In this document: one piece after another, positions 41,301-53,800 of the stretch
Layout of the letters: every line of letters starts with the position of its first letter
How positions within the stretch are numbered: the first letter of the stretch is position 1
Source of the DNA: Omphiscola glabra
Taxonomy: Eukaryota; Mollusca; Gastropoda; Lymnaeidae
Reading direction: 5' to 3'
DNA: 64,000 bases
Assembly: GCA_964017045.1 (NCBI GenBank)
Contig: OZ024809.1
Coordinates: 2,046,001 to 2,110,000 of the forward strand
Notes under the pieces: generated by a model
Databases searched by the model: none
Seen by the model: the letters and a program-made list of their open reading frames with translations, nothing else
Told to the model about the DNA's origin: nothing
Position numbers and translations under genes: made by a program

Positions 41301-44300
41301 CACCCACTTCCTCTGGTGTAGTTGGAGGTGGCAGATTTCCTGTTTAAGCAAAAAATTATTAAATAATCACTGGCATTTTAATTTTTGTTTCTACAATTCA
41401 ATTCCTTTTATAATTTCAAGATAATAACATAAAAAAGCTTCTCGGAGTAAAATAAAATTGATCTAGAATCCTAGAAATCAAACAAATGCTTATTGCATAT
41501 ATGCTATATAGTCAAATTACATTAATAGAAATGATTTTTTATCCGATAATTATTATCTGTTCAGTGGAGTCTGCAAACAAACAATATCAGACTTCACATT
41601 TATAGTATAGCTAAAATATTATGAAAACTGGTATTGCCATTTATTGCAGACAATAACAAGTGAAGAATGATGTGAATTTTACTTTCTCACCTTTCTATAT
41701 TGAAACCAAAGTCTAAAATAATAATGTCATTCTACAACCCTGATCTCAATGTTCAGTCATTTCCTATTTAAAGGGCTTACCTATCTCTGTAGGTTGGAAA
41801 TCCACTGTTTCTACAACAACAAAATCATGCCAGTCAATCTGAGCGTAAGCCACTGTTGAAAAAAAATTATGTTGATTTTTGTTCCATTTACGCTTTATCT
41901 ACAATGAAGGCCATCATCTAACTTTTCATTAACCTTATTTAAGCTAAGCCAGAAATTCATTTAAAAAAATATTTTTTTTACATTTGTACTTATATTAATT
42001 ATAGTCATACAATCACAACAATAAATATGTACTCCAACTATAAATCTATAGAAGAAATGTGATTTATGTTAAAGAAATATTTGCCAGTTCAGTGGCTTTA
42101 AAACCACATGTGTAGCAAAATAAAAAAAGCTTTTGCCCACCACTGCCCTAGAACATTTACCTCTTTCCTTCTCCAAAGCCTCCTCCTCTTTTTTCTTTTC
42201 TCTGTCTTGGTGCTTGGCCCATTCCACTCTGTATCGGACTTGGTCAAGGATCTGAACAGAAAGGATTCAATTATTTTAGAAAAGGAAGAAAAATCTTGGC
42301 TGTCCCTTTTACATGTTATGTTTAATACACTTTATAGTTACGAAAAAACATTTTCACCATAAAATTAATTGGTGCTTTGAGGTAAATATTAATATTAAAA
42401 CAGTTTAAAACAAAAATAAATATTATTTTCCATATTTATTTAGTTGTACCTCTTTTGGATGGTTCACTTCCTTGTTCAGTTTTTCCTTTAAGTTTTTGGG
42501 TGGAATTAGAATCTGTTAAACGATAAATATACAATTTAATGAGTAACATTTATATAAGGAAAAAAATTTGGATAATTGACTCTATGCCAGAACATGTTAT
42601 TTCTACATGTAATCCAATTAAATTAACAATACATAATGCAATTATCAAAGCCTAGAATGTGTTTTATATTTAGCAAAGCTACATAATAAACATTTTGACT
42701 TAAAAGTGACCAACCTTTGTGTACTGCTCCACCAACTTTGTAAAGTAAGTAAACAAACTGTGCTGGGGCCTCAAGAAGTCAAACAAATAGTTTCTTTGTT
42801 CCTTCTGCATCACAGTAGTGAGAAACTGACGGCCATTCCTGGCCACAAACTGAGCTGTCAGTTTTACAACATCTCTGAACAAATTTGAGAAAAAATAATT
42901 TGTAAGAAAAGAAAAAAAAAAGATAAATTCATAGCTTATTGAACTATCGGACAGATTATAAACTCATAATAGCACTTACAAGTCATAGGCAGATATGGAA
43001 GGGGGGTCACACATAAATTCATATTCTGGTGGTGGATCTTTTGGTACAAAAGTCTCTACAATTTTGGGAGCCTCTTGAGGACGCAGTACTCCAAGGTACT
43101 GATTATTGAGCTAAATGAGAAAGTGATATGTCAATCAAACAAAATATCATGTATAATTTTAAAAGACTTCAATCATATTTTCTATAAAAATTCATAACTA
43201 TTGATAAATATTTTATGGTATGTGATTGTTAAAAAGTCATGAATTTACCTTAGGTGCTTGAGGTTCTTGACCTGTAAAAATTTAATAGAAATTTTGTGAC
43301 TTTAACTTTTTTGTTTCTTTCGCTCTATAAAAAGTAGTAAACTGCCTCAATCAACTACTGCAAAAAAGTTTATCACAATGGCTTAAAGGACATGTATAAG
43401 CTACAATGTTTAAATTATAAAGTTTTTTTATTAATGAGAGTAGCAAAATATTTATCCAAAAACATTAGAATACTATATATTGATTTTCAAAATTTCATAA
43501 TAAGCAAAACTATGTCTTTGGTTTGTGGTCAATTTACTCATTATATAATTCTTTAAAAATCAGTAGCAAAGAAAAGATATTATGAGGTACCTCTTCCTTG
43601 TTTGAACTCTTCAACTTTATGTTGGTAATACCCATGATAAGCATCTGTAGGCTGAAGGAAGTTGAACTTCGGATTGTTCACCTCATTTTGGCGAATTCTG
43701 TTCTCAAATTCAGGCCCATTACGAGCAACAAAACTAGCAGTCTTGTCAACAATGTCTTAAAAATCTTCTTAAAGAAAAGCAATCCAAAAATTTAATTGTT
43801 TCAATATTGAGTTATCCTGATATAAGTCTGCCTGAAACAAAAAGCATATCATTCTAACTCATTTGTAAAGACAACAAATCACCTTTTGTATTTGTAAAAG
43901 ATTTTTTTATACTTAAATAAACTTGTAAATAACCATATTATTATTATTAGTAGGAGTTTTATATAGCAAGGTACCCCAGCCTAGGGCTGGGCTCAACACG
44001 CTGTACACAAAATTTAACAAACATAATCATGAACTTAAAATTAACATACATTAATTAAATAAAACAAATGTATATTCACTCCAAGCATTCGATAACTACC
44101 GTATTTATCGGCGTATAACACGCACCGGCATATAACACGCACCTCATTTTAAAAAGGAAATTTTAGGAAAAAAACGTAACATTATATCGGCGTATAACAC
44201 GCACACATCATTTGCACCCTATTTTCAGGAAGAAAAAGTGCGTGTTATACGCTGATAAATACGGTATTTACATGTCAAGCCATGGATAGCACCCAGCAGC

Positions 44301-46712
44301 ATCTTTTATCGATCAGAGGGGGGAATCAGTCAGGATAGTAGACATTAAAGAGATGTGTTCTGAGTGCAGTTTTGAATGCTGTTATGGTTGTTATATTGCG
44401 GCATTGCAGATGTGTTGTGGAAGAGAATTCCATTGTTTGGGCTTGGGGGCACAGAAAGAGAAAGATCGTTCACCGTATGTTTTTGTGCGAGTCTTGGGGA
44501 CAGAAAGAATAAGCATATCTGCGGAGGAGTGAAGCTGTCAAAGGGGTGAATAGACTGAGAGAAGTTCGATTAGACAGGAAGGGCAGGAATTCGAGAAAAA
44601 GTTGTGGCAGAGGACAGAGAGTTTTAATCAATCCATGCTTGTACAGGGAGCCAATGAATAGTGGATATGTGTACCCAGGTCCCATTAGACTAAATGCTTT
44701 TCGGACGTCATTTGTGGCAGTTTATGAAGAAGTAAGTTTACAAACACATATAGTCCATTCAATTATCTTAAATTTGATACAAAACTTTCACTTATAAGCC
44801 CTACAATAATATTTAAATTATTTTTTTGGTAAATTTCGAGAGATGGGTCCGCGTTATTTTCCATGGCCGCCATCTTGGTTGCCCCGACCCACGAACTTTT
44901 ACGTGTTCACGGGTCGGGACAACCAAGATGGCGGCCGTGGAATGAGGAATAAAAAGTTTTTAAAAATGAAAAAATGACCTAAATCTATCCCTCACCCTAA
45001 CCTGAACCCTAATTTCTCCCAGGGTTTTGACCCTCTCCCTAACCAGGGTTTTGACCCTCTCCCTAACCAGGGTTTTGACCCTCTCCCTAACCAGGGTTTT
45101 GACTCTCCCCAGATTTTTTACCCTGAAAACTAGGAAAATGAAGGAAAAAAAACAACTAAAAAGGGCCAAAAATAATTATACAATAAAGAAATAATGAAAA
45201 CCCAACTTACAGTTTCATGGAATACCCTTTTAGGCTGAAATGTAGTTGTGTGGTCATGACGTCATTTTCGTGATAGAATTAGGGTTCAGGTTAGGGTGAG
45301 CGGTCCTACAGCTACACATTTACCCACTTTTACACATTTTATTTCAGGTTCCACAGAAAATAAAAGCCACAAAATGAATGAAACACGTGTGGTCATCCTC
45401 TAAAATAATCTTATGAAATGGCAGACGACATAAAATACTACTAAATCAGCCAACCAATCAAATTTTATAATTTTATTTAATCAACCAATAAAAATTTAGG
45501 TTAATGTGCTGTTGTGGTCCCTCTGTCGCTCACCCTAACCCGAACCCTAAATCTATCATAAACAAAGGGAAGTGACTCCCAATAAGGGGACCACAACAGC
45601 ACATTAGCCAAAATTTAATTTAAAAAAACATGCCATCTTAATTTAAAGAAAATGTAACTCTAATTACAACAATAAGGGGAGTGAATCCACGCAAATGACG
45701 TCATGGCTACATAACTAGACATTAGCCTATTTTTTTAATTCCAACCTGCCAACTTCTGATATCCGGGTCCGAATGGCCGCAGCCTTTTATGATTTGGCTG
45801 ATTCTGAGTTATGGAGCCCTGACGTCATTTGCGTGGATTCACTCCCCTTATTTTTTTTATTAGAGTTACATTTTCCTTAAATTACGATGGCATGTTTTTT
45901 AATTAAATTTTTATTGGTTGATTAAATATAATGATAAAATTTGATTGGTTGGCTGATTTAGTATTTTATGTCGTCTGCCATTTCATAAGAAGATGACCAC
46001 ACATGTTTTTTTTGTGTTTCATTAATGTTTGGATATTCTTTTCGTTGGAACCTGAAATAAAGTGTGTAAAAAGTGTATTCCATGAAAATGTAAGTTGGGT
46101 TTTCATTACTTCTTTATTTTATAATTAATTTTGGCCACTTTTCTTTGTTTTTTTTTAATTTCCATACTTTTCAGGGTCAAAACCCAGCGCCACTTTAGGC
46201 TAAGGAGAGTGTCAAAACGCTGGTTCCGATAGGGTCAAAACCCTGTTAGGGAGAGGGTCAAAACCCTGTTAGGGAGGAATTTAGGGTTCAGGTTAGGGTG
46301 AGGGATAGATTTAGATCATTTTTTCATTTTTAAAAACTTTTTATTCGTAATTTTAGCAAAAACATGAGTTATTTTATTTTTCCATGGCCGCCATCTTGGT
46401 TGTCCCGACCCGTGAACACCTAAAAGTTCGCGGGTCGGGGCAACCAAGATGGCGGCTACGGTAAAAAACGGGGGGCCCATCTCTCATAATTTACCTATGA
46501 TTTTAATTATTGCTTAATTTTATGACATTTTTTCTACGACTATGTAGTTATCGATAATAGGAATGTTTAAACGTTATTGTGATAATATAAAGGATACTCC
46601 TCACTTCAGGGGGTGGATAAATTATTCCTATAGAAGGTTTTGTTGTTGGAACTTCTTCGGTCGTAAGTTTGCCATCTTCAATAGGCGTTTGTATAACGTC
46701 TATTGATGGCAT
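35399..46712 (-). CDS. SF3A1: Splicing factor 3A subunit 1
   Basis: Core U2 snRNP protein needed for prespliceosome assembly; nuclear. Coding exons in transcript order: 46712-46598, 43755-43591, 43271-43249 (23 nt), 43110-42980, 42874-42715, 42512-42450, 42251-42161, 41852-41781, 41339-41257, 40965-40849, 40104-39942, 39602-39498, 39176-39004, 38679-38540, 37227-36962, 36664-36477, 36255-36154, 35917-35846, 35500-35399. Total 2331 nt, 776 aa; human is 793. SURP1 lies in exon 2 (IVDKTASFVARNGPEFE), SURP2 in exon 5 (VVKLTAQFVARNGRQFL), then the Prp21-like region (RVEWAKHQ, AYAQIDWHDFVVVETVDF), acidic stretches in exons 10-11, the SPITGEKIPAHKVQEHMRIG motif, a proline-rich region (exons 15-16), and the C-terminal ubiquitin-like domain (about 690-770) ending ERGGRKK, the tail known in the human protein to help contact U1 snRNA. 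Every phase agrees. Confidence 0.97.
37637..38235 (-). mobile_element. tRNA-derived SINE, copy 2, with internal 39-bp expansion
   Basis: On the minus strand it starts GGGTGACTGGGTGGTCAAGT (box A-like) with GAGTTCAATCCCC (box B) and ends ...GACGGACGGATGCCA. It matches copy 1 at 30915 in the body (ATGGGGAGAGGCGATTTGCT, GTCTAGGGAACCAGC). It is longer because a 39-bp unit is amplified inside it. Confidence 0.75.
37888..38121. repeat. 39-bp minisatellite, about six units, within SINE
   Basis: The unit contains GTTGCCATCCAAACTTTACG and GCTCCCATCTCTTAGATGA, nearly identical in the inner copies and diverged at the 5' side. As 39 is a multiple of 3, both strands show long periodic open frames (13-residue repeat); these are not genes. 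Confidence 0.9.
39345..39505. repeat. ~45-60-bp repeats abutting SF3A1 exon 12 donor
   Basis: Units with ACATCTTACACCAGACACATGG and GTAGATGTCCACTTACCAA recur three times with divergence; the outermost includes the real donor (CTTAC at 39493-39497, minus strand), and an upstream unit carries a mutated version, CACTTCCCAAAGCACATATG, of the donor-exon sequence CACTTACCAATACGCATGTG. Confidence 0.6.
40105..40848. other. SF3A1 intron 10: unidentified possible retroelement scrap
   Basis: From about 40290 to 40720 base composition is less AT-rich than the flanks and overlapping minus-strand frames exist (for example 40559-40329). The text resembles decayed coding DNA but no motif can be named. No SF3A1 exon is missing here. 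Confidence 0.3.
43249..43271 (-). other. SF3A1: 23-nt SF3A1 microexon
   Basis: Between TTTTTACAG and GTAAAT on the minus strand. It encodes QEPQAPK plus two bases of the preceding glycine codon and is required: exon 2 ends in phase 1 and exon 4 starts in phase 0, so only inclusion of 23 nt keeps the frame. It corresponds to the short variable linker before the second SURP module. Confidence 0.85.
43942..44690 (-). mobile_element. LINE 3' end, second copy of 9.4-10.7 kb family
   Basis: Begins at the 3' side with (TTA)n and TATAGCAAGGTACCCCAGCC, and continues with the reverse-transcriptase tail on the minus strand (FIGSLYKHGLIKTLCPLPQL; AYSFCPQDSHKNI), collinear with the first copy. It lies in SF3A1 intron 1, antisense to nothing: both run on the minus strand. 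It is interrupted by a MITE at 44099-44264. Confidence 0.8.
44099..44264. mobile_element. 166-bp MITE, TA target, nested in LINE
   Basis: Ends CCGTATTTATCGGCGTATAA and its complement TTATACGCTGATAAATACGG, with internal repeats of GCGTATAACACGCAC. Flanked by TA on both sides (44097-44098, 44265-44266). The first LINE copy (about 9786-9800, CATAACTTTTTAAATGTCAA) lacks it, giving an internal empty-site comparison. TA target and full-length palindromic form fit a mariner-like or similar family. Confidence 0.8.
44828..46495. mobile_element. 1.67-kb inverted-dimer fold-back of the Mutator-like family
   Basis: The ends GGTAAATTTCGAGAGATGGG and (complemented) GGTAAATTATGAGAGATGGG are terminal inverted repeats. 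Each arm is collinear with the 787-bp element at 13127-16527; arms meet near 45735-45775, so the whole unit is two copies joined tail to tail. The subterminal hairpins lie at 44865-44936 and 46386-46456. The left arm carries extra DNA at about 45232-45340 and a mini-MITE at 45500-45604. Flanks TATTTTTTT and TATGATTTT could be a diverged 9-bp target duplication. Located in SF3A1 intron 1. Confidence 0.75.
45500..45604. mobile_element. 105-bp mini-MITE nested in fold-back arm
   Basis: GGTTAATGTGCTGTTGTGGT and its near-complement ACCACAACAGCACATTAGCC are terminal inverted repeats of about 22 bp. The opposite arm of the fold-back lacks this DNA, so it inserted after the dimer formed. Confidence 0.65.
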
Positions 46713-49700
46713 TGTTTATTATCGTCTTAGATTACCGTCCTATTGATAGTTTTGTCCAAACCGGAAGTCCGTCTAAATCGTTTTAACGAAAATGAATGCC
46801 AGTCACCTCACTGCCTGTTAAGAAATCGAAGTGGATCCGCTAAAACATGAGTGCAGAGCCTCCAGCTTATTTCAACGGATGATCGACTTGAAGTTGTCGC
46901 GGGATTATAATTATTTATAAAGAAATTCATAGCAAACAGAACTTTATTGTTAGTTTATATTTTAAAAATGAATACTTTCAAGTTCAACTTAATTTTCAAT
47001 TTACTTTAAAAAAAAAGAAATTTAGAAAAACTTGAATAAAACTTGGTAAATAATTTATTAGCTTGTTGGCTTATAAATTTAGGTTGTCAAAAAAGGTACT
47101 ATTTTTATTTTTAGATCTTTTTTCTGATTCCAACTGGTTTATATATTTTTTTTAAAATATGAAAAGCTAACTTCATACAGGTCCTGACTATATGTTTTAG
47201 AAATTGTATCCCATTTTCTTCTAAAACTGGGTATTCCTGCCAAAAATCCCCCCCCCCCCCCCAATCCACCCCGAAGGTAAAATTCAATGTCAAGATTTCT
47301 TTGATTGATTTATCATAAGAAAGTAGGTATATCTTAGACTCAAAGACATTGTGTGAATTTTGGAGACCCCTGCCACTTTACAGTTTGTGCCCAGTGCATT
47401 CAAATTTAATAGTTTAATTTTTAGCCTCGTAACAACTTTTAAATTAGGCCACTTAAATATCCTTGCAAATTCCACACAACACATCGCATAACTTAGACTC
47501 CATATATTTTTTAATATCTAAAAGAGATTTTTTAAAATTTATAAATTGGAAATTTGAAGTTAAAAGTAATGCTATCTTTTGACTACGAAATATAATCTGT
47601 TAATGCTACAATGCACCCATAACCTTTCTGGTCATGTTATGACTATGATCTTCATCCTCACAAATGCCCTGTACGAGCGCTAGCCATCACTGATATCTAT
47701 TCCTACTCATTCCCTCGCCTATCTTCAAATCAATTTATCTAATCACCTATACAATTGAGAGTAGCAGTTATGGTATTTAAAAAATATGAAGGATAAATTT
47801 TGTGTGAAATGTTTTGTAAAATCGTACTTCACAAACACATTAGACTGAAAGTGTCTGAATATGTAAATTTCTATCGACTTCGGGGAAAAAACTTACTATT
47901 TTTTAAAAGACACTGGCATTTTCTTTGATATTTGACATTCCCACTTGTCTACACTGTATTATGTAATTTGATATAATTACTTGGTGCTCAGTTTCTTTTT
48001 ACACCCGTACGAGCTTCTCCAAATGTATTGCTGGAACTATTGATTTCTCAGCAATTGGAAGATGAAAGCTAGTTTCAGCAATAAATGTTGATATTTTATA
48101 AATACCCATTCATGACAACCACGGTCGTGACATTGAAAACTCTTGGAAAAAATTGGTGGCATAATCTTTCTGGTAGCTTTAATTTTCTCTCTTTTTTTAA
48201 TGAAGATATCTAGCTGCTTTATTACATATAAAGTAATTCCGGGTTTTTTTATTATCATTTGTCGAATTGAACGTAATAAGTAATCACGCAAGAAAAAATT
48301 GCCCTCTTATCCCTTGCCCCATCTCTCTCTCTCCACTTAACAGTTAAACTGAATGACTGGACCGGGTGCATGTCAATAAAAAAACAACTAGAAAACAAAC
48401 AAACTAAAAGGGTTTTCAACAATTTTTCTCCTTCTTTTGTCGACCCCGTAAGCTGTGAGGCTACTTTTCTTTGGTGGCTGGTATTTGGCATTTGCATACG
48501 CTGATTTAAGAAATAACAAAAATCTTTATCAATTAAGGAATTTACATACGCACTATTACTTCAGACTTAAACTAAAAATTAAAACTTATTTTAATAAGGC
48601 GATAATCCTAGTTTAATCAATAAAGGTGACAGTGACGTCAAAAGAAATCTTGCGTCTTATTTTCACAGCCGACGCAAACATACCATTGAGTCCATTGCCA
48701 TTGAAATAAAAGCATTAAAAAAAAACTTGTGATTGTAAAATAATTTATAAATCAAATTGCATGTATTATTTATAATAAAAATATATCTTGATCATGAATT
48801 AATTTATTTGAATATAGTTGGTTTTTCAAACAATATTAGTTTTATTTCGTTTTCTCGCCATAAATTCATAACCAGTCGAAATGTCGCACAGCGCGAGATT
48901 GTCGTTTGCAAATTAATCGATTGTTTATCCATCGCTGGGGACGCCACCGGGTGCAGATTCCATTCATATATCCCAAAACGGCTTCTAGAAAAGGAACACT
49001 AAAACAGCACCCTGACAACAAATTATGGTAACTCTTAAAAACGTCACTTGTTATTTAACACCAAAAGCTTTTAGGTTTTTATTTGTTGTATTTAAGAAAC
49101 TTTATCGTGGTTGCTATAGGAGTATAGGGTAGTTAGCCGTAAGCAGCTATGTTTGTTGTGACAGCAAAACAACACAAATAATTAGTCATAATAATACAAA
49201 CAACACAGGACATCCCAATACACAATTTAGACATGATTATTCATGAAATTGCCAAGTGGTATGGTGCAATTGTAAATAAGTAGCATATATATAGAATATA
49301 GGCATAGGCCTATTCTTTTAATTTTATTAAAAAGTATTTTATTATTTATAGTTGGTAAATTAATGATCTATTTTTTTATTGATATACATACAATATAGTC
49401 ATGCCTAAATAGATTAAATTTAAAAAAAATTGATTATTATCACAATGCTAATTACAATTACAAGGCTGGCTAATTAATGATTTCTTTTAAATACAAGTGT
49501 CAGCCTCAGGCATTTCGTAAATATTAATTTAACTTATTAGGCCTATATCATATGTTATAAACCGGTTTAAAATGTAGGCCTACATAAATTTCTAAAAATA
49601 AAACCATCTTACTTTAATTCATCTGTAATATATTTTAGGATTTTTTTGCCTAGGACAAAATTGTCATGCCTAGTTTAAATCATTCCTCTGTGTTAACTAT
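46713..49700. promoter_or_regulatory. Shared upstream region of SF3A1 and ZBBX genes
   Basis: Head-to-head intergenic DNA. The SF3A1 5' UTR and promoter must lie just above 46712. A C-run of about 15 sits at 47249-47263. Around 48860-48970 local GC is higher and the sequence ends near ATTATG|GTAACT (49020-49030), which could be a 5' non-coding exon of ZBBX; this is a guess. No coding gene seen. Confidence 0.3.
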
Positions 49701-49729
49701 TGGTTGAGGCACTAGAGAAATATTGGAAG

Positions 49730-50440
49730 AAATAGTTTCTTCAACAATATTCACACATTTGGATATCAACAGAAGATTTTGGCAGATAGGCTAAGGATGC
49801 AAGAAGAGTCTATACCCTACACTGCATTTGCAACCAATGAAGGCTTGTTTGAATGGACAGTTATGCCATCAATTCCACAGTTATATTCTCCAGGTTTATG
49901 AGAATCTTATTCACTGGAATTCCAAATGTAGTAAATTTTGTTGATGATATATGCACTCATATAAAAGACCTCAAACACATCTGGAAACTTTAAAGAAGGT
50001 ACTTGAAAAGCTAAGAGCACATAGTGCCACTACTGCACCCCATAAACTGCAGTTTGCGAAAGACCAGATAGATTTCTTAGGATTCAAAATAGGAAAAAAG
50101 ACAATTCAACCAATAGAATTGAGTAAACAGAAAACACTAAATATAAAAACCCCAAAGAACCTAAAGGAAGTAAAAGTTATATTAGGTCTATGTAACTTTA
50201 ATAGTGGTTTTATACCAAAGTTTATGATATCACTATGCAATTAAGAAAACCGATTAACACAAGTAACAAAAACCAAATAATTTAGACAGATGATTGTGAA
50301 ACAGCTTTGAAAACTATTAAAGAAATTTTTTAGATTGACAACACTCTAAAACTACCTGATTTTAGTAAACTTTTCACACTAGTAACAGATGCATCCAATG
50401 ATTGATTAGGAGTTTGCCTTATGCAAGAGGGGAATAACAA
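49730..50440 (+). mobile_element. Decayed Ty3/gypsy pol fragment
   Basis: Broken frames encode the reverse transcriptase of an LTR retrotransposon: an IPYTAFAT...GLFEWTVMP block (about 49810-49870), FMRILFTGIPNVVNFVDDIC with the catalytic DD (about 49897-49955), then 49951-50244 with LETLKKVLEKL, FAKDQIDFLGFKIGKKTI and NLKEVKVILGLCNF, followed by RNase H-like remnants with many stops (KLFTLVTDASND to about 50403). No LTRs were found. Several stops and frameshifts; long dead. Confidence 0.85.
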
Positions 50441-50801
50441 AATGAGACCAAACACCTGAGTTGTCTTGATGATCTTTGAATTGATTTCTTTGATGTTAAG
50501 TAAATCATGATTAAATTTACTTTGATTGATGGAGTTCAGAAATAAATATCTTAACTATAATACCTTTGTAAAATAAATTCTATTGAACTATGACTATAAT
50601 CAAGAACTTGTTAATTTTGACAGATAAGACCTCACCTTGGCACTAGGCCTACATTATATTAATGCAGTAGTAGTTACTTTGACTTTGAACAGTGTTTTTA
50701 AAGTATGAAAATTAAAATGTTTGCTTCTAATGTTTTAGAAATGGATCTTTAATCCACAGCTGTGATATCCTAGACTAGATACCTTCAAAAATTTCAAAAA
50801 A

Positions 50802-53800
50802 ATGTCTGGATTTAATGCCTCAACTCGTAAAGAGGATATTTCTGTGCGGTTACGAGCCCAGTGAGTAATAAATATTTAAATTAAGTTTCTAAAAAGTATT
50901 CACTATCTTATAAGCCATGTTCTGTAAAAAAAGATTTTTTAAGAGTTCAAAATTTCTAAAGTATTTGAATTATAGTAAATTTATTTGTAACTTAAAAAAA
51001 CTTGTTATTTTTACTGGTCTAAAGTAAAAACATGGTAGTATATTTAAATAAAATTAATGTATACTTTTTCTTGTCTCATCCTACTAACTGAATTTTTAAA
51101 ATTATTCTTTTTTATAAAAGCACAAATATGAAAATTAATTTTACAATATATTAATGCCTGTCCAACCAGAACTGAGTTTTTGTAAGTAGTTTTTTTTTCT
51201 TGATGTAAACTTAAATGTTTGCACTATAAGTGGGTGTCAGAATATGGGTCAAAATTTGCATTGAGGCTTCATCAGCATTTCTTTAAATATAACACCCAGA
51301 AAACAATCTTTCATTTAATACAATTTACAAAAAAAAATCATTTTTAAAAAAAACTATAAATTAATTGTCTTTCCGCATGTGAAATTAATCTGTGTCATTG
51401 AATTTCCCTCATAAAATGTATGCACACTCCTAGAGGTCAGGAACCCTAATTTAGGAACCTCTGTGCCAAATTATTTTTCCTTGCATCCATTTAAAGGATA
51501 AGTATTGATTTATTAAAAGATCACACATAATTAATTATTATATCTAACTGAACCTTTGAGGATACATTTAGTGCATAATGTTTAATGATATTAGAAATCC
51601 TCTGCTCCTATTGCACCCTATATATGTTGAGCATAATCACAGTTTACATTCTTTCTCTTTTTGTAAGCTTCATAATGTATATTTATTTATGGTTCATTTT
51701 TGTTGTAGCATAGCATTTTTAGCTGGTTGTCTTGGCTATAATGTATTAATGTGACATTAATAATTGACCTTAGGTTTAAAAAATCGCAAAACTGTTACAG
51801 CCTACAGGTTGATTAAGTTTTTCTAGGGTATATATTGGTTTTCTTTTACCACCCTACAATATAGCAAAGTAAACTTAAGGTTAGTTTACCTACCCTTAAA
51901 AACTTTTTGGAATTTTTTTCATGCACTTAAAATTGATAGGCTATATATATACTCCCATAAATTCTAATTTATAGTTTTTTCTATTTTCCTAAATGATTAA
52001 TAGAAGGCTATGAATCGTTGTAGATTGAGGAATAAAGAAGTAATTTCTCAAATTTGTATCTTACGATTTTCACTTTTACCTAGTAAATCATTCCATATTG
52101 AGTAGTGAAAAACCCCAAACACATTAGATTTATGTGATAGCTTCAAAATATTTTAATATTCTTTAAATGAAATAAAGTAAATCACTTAAAGAACATGTAA
52201 TATTCAGACCCTTTGCAATGCAATATGATGAAAATGTAAACTGTAATTCTTGTAAATTTGCCCAACATACTACTATCCTTTGTTTTTTTAGAAATCTCAA
52301 GCTAGCTCGTGACCAGACTAAACGATTGGAGGAGGACAATCGTAAAATGGAGGAGCGATTGAGAGAATTGAAAACAGCCATGAACAGAGAAAAAGAAGAC
52401 AGAGAGTAAGAGATTATTTTGTCTGTTTAACAAATGTAAAACTGGTGTCACCTTTTAAGTCTTTTCATTTTTCATTTTTCTATATATAATTATATATTTG
52501 TAAAAATGTTTAAATAACAACAAATTTGTATTTAAAAATTTATGTAGACCCACTCATCATTGTCATCATCCTCTAGCGCCCCAGTGTGGTGAAGGTCATC
52601 ATGGATCTTGTTCCATTTTGATGTATCTTGCCGCCCTCTCCATGTCTCAATATGTTATTCCCATCACCTCACCTTCTTAATGTCCTTTCTTCCACCCCTT
52701 CTTGCCTTTACATCAACTACTCCCATGTTATGAGTCTGTTTTTTTTCCTACTAATTTTAAGTCCAATCGCCATTCACCTCATGCTAAATACTGTATTTTC
52801 TAACAGAAGAAAAGGGACCGGTTTTTGGAGCAAGGGGCAGACTAATGCTGGCTCACTGACCAGTTATGCTTCTGAGGTGTTGCAAGCTAAGCCCAACAAT
52901 GTTTCTAAAGATGGCAAGAAAAAGAAGATAAAAATCTTGCAAGATGAACCTATAGGTAGGGTTTAGGTAATGTGTAAAGATGACCCTATAGGTATGGTTT
53001 AGGTAAATTGAAAGTTAGAATCATCGTTGAGACACAGTATGACACATCCAGCTAACAGCATCCAACTTCTTTTTTCCAGAAGTCCCAAAACGTAGCAGTC
53101 AGCCAGGCACAATGAAGCATATTGCCCAGAGAAAAGTGGCCACTGGTGCTGCAGCTAGAGAAAAGGGACTTAAGTGTGGACAGTGTGAGGACAGAACTGC
53201 TACTCTGGTCAGTATTTATCTAAAAATGGCTAGAGTTTTTTTTTTTTTTTTTTTTTAAAGCAATGCCAATAGTGATTAACTCATCTTTTCAAAAGCATCT
53301 CATCATTTTTATAAGACTGTATGACACTTACATCTAAATTTTTTTTTTTTATTAATACATTATTCTGATTGAACATGAAAACATATAATAAGTCTTTTCC
53401 CCCCAAAAGAATTAAATGTATTCATTATTTGAATTTTGTTTATAAAAAAGAAAAAGTTATTGGAGGGTGAGAAAATTGTGTGTGTGTGGGGGTGGTTGTG
53501 TAACTGATATTTGAGAGATGTGATGAACATGATAAGTAAATTAACCAAAACAGATAACATAGCAATACATTTTTTTTTACTTGAGTTCCCATTCCCTGTA
53601 GAATTGATTTTGAATTCTTGTCATAGTTTAGTAAGGTTTATATCCCATCACTCCAGCAATGTTTTTAAAATTCCCATTTGTATTGACAGACTTGTTTTCA
53701 GTGCTCTGAGATATATTGCTTCATTTGTATTAACAGACTTGTGTTCAGTGCTCTTAGATATATTGCTTCATTTGTATTGACAGACTTGTGTTCAGTGCTC

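Noticed and set aside
47249..47263. Poly-C run as regulatory element
   Set aside because: Simple homopolymer without other supporting context; length may be assembly-dependent.
48757..49002. 81-codon plus-strand frame upstream of ZBBX
   Set aside because: No homology features; could overlap a non-coding 5' exon but nothing supports translation.
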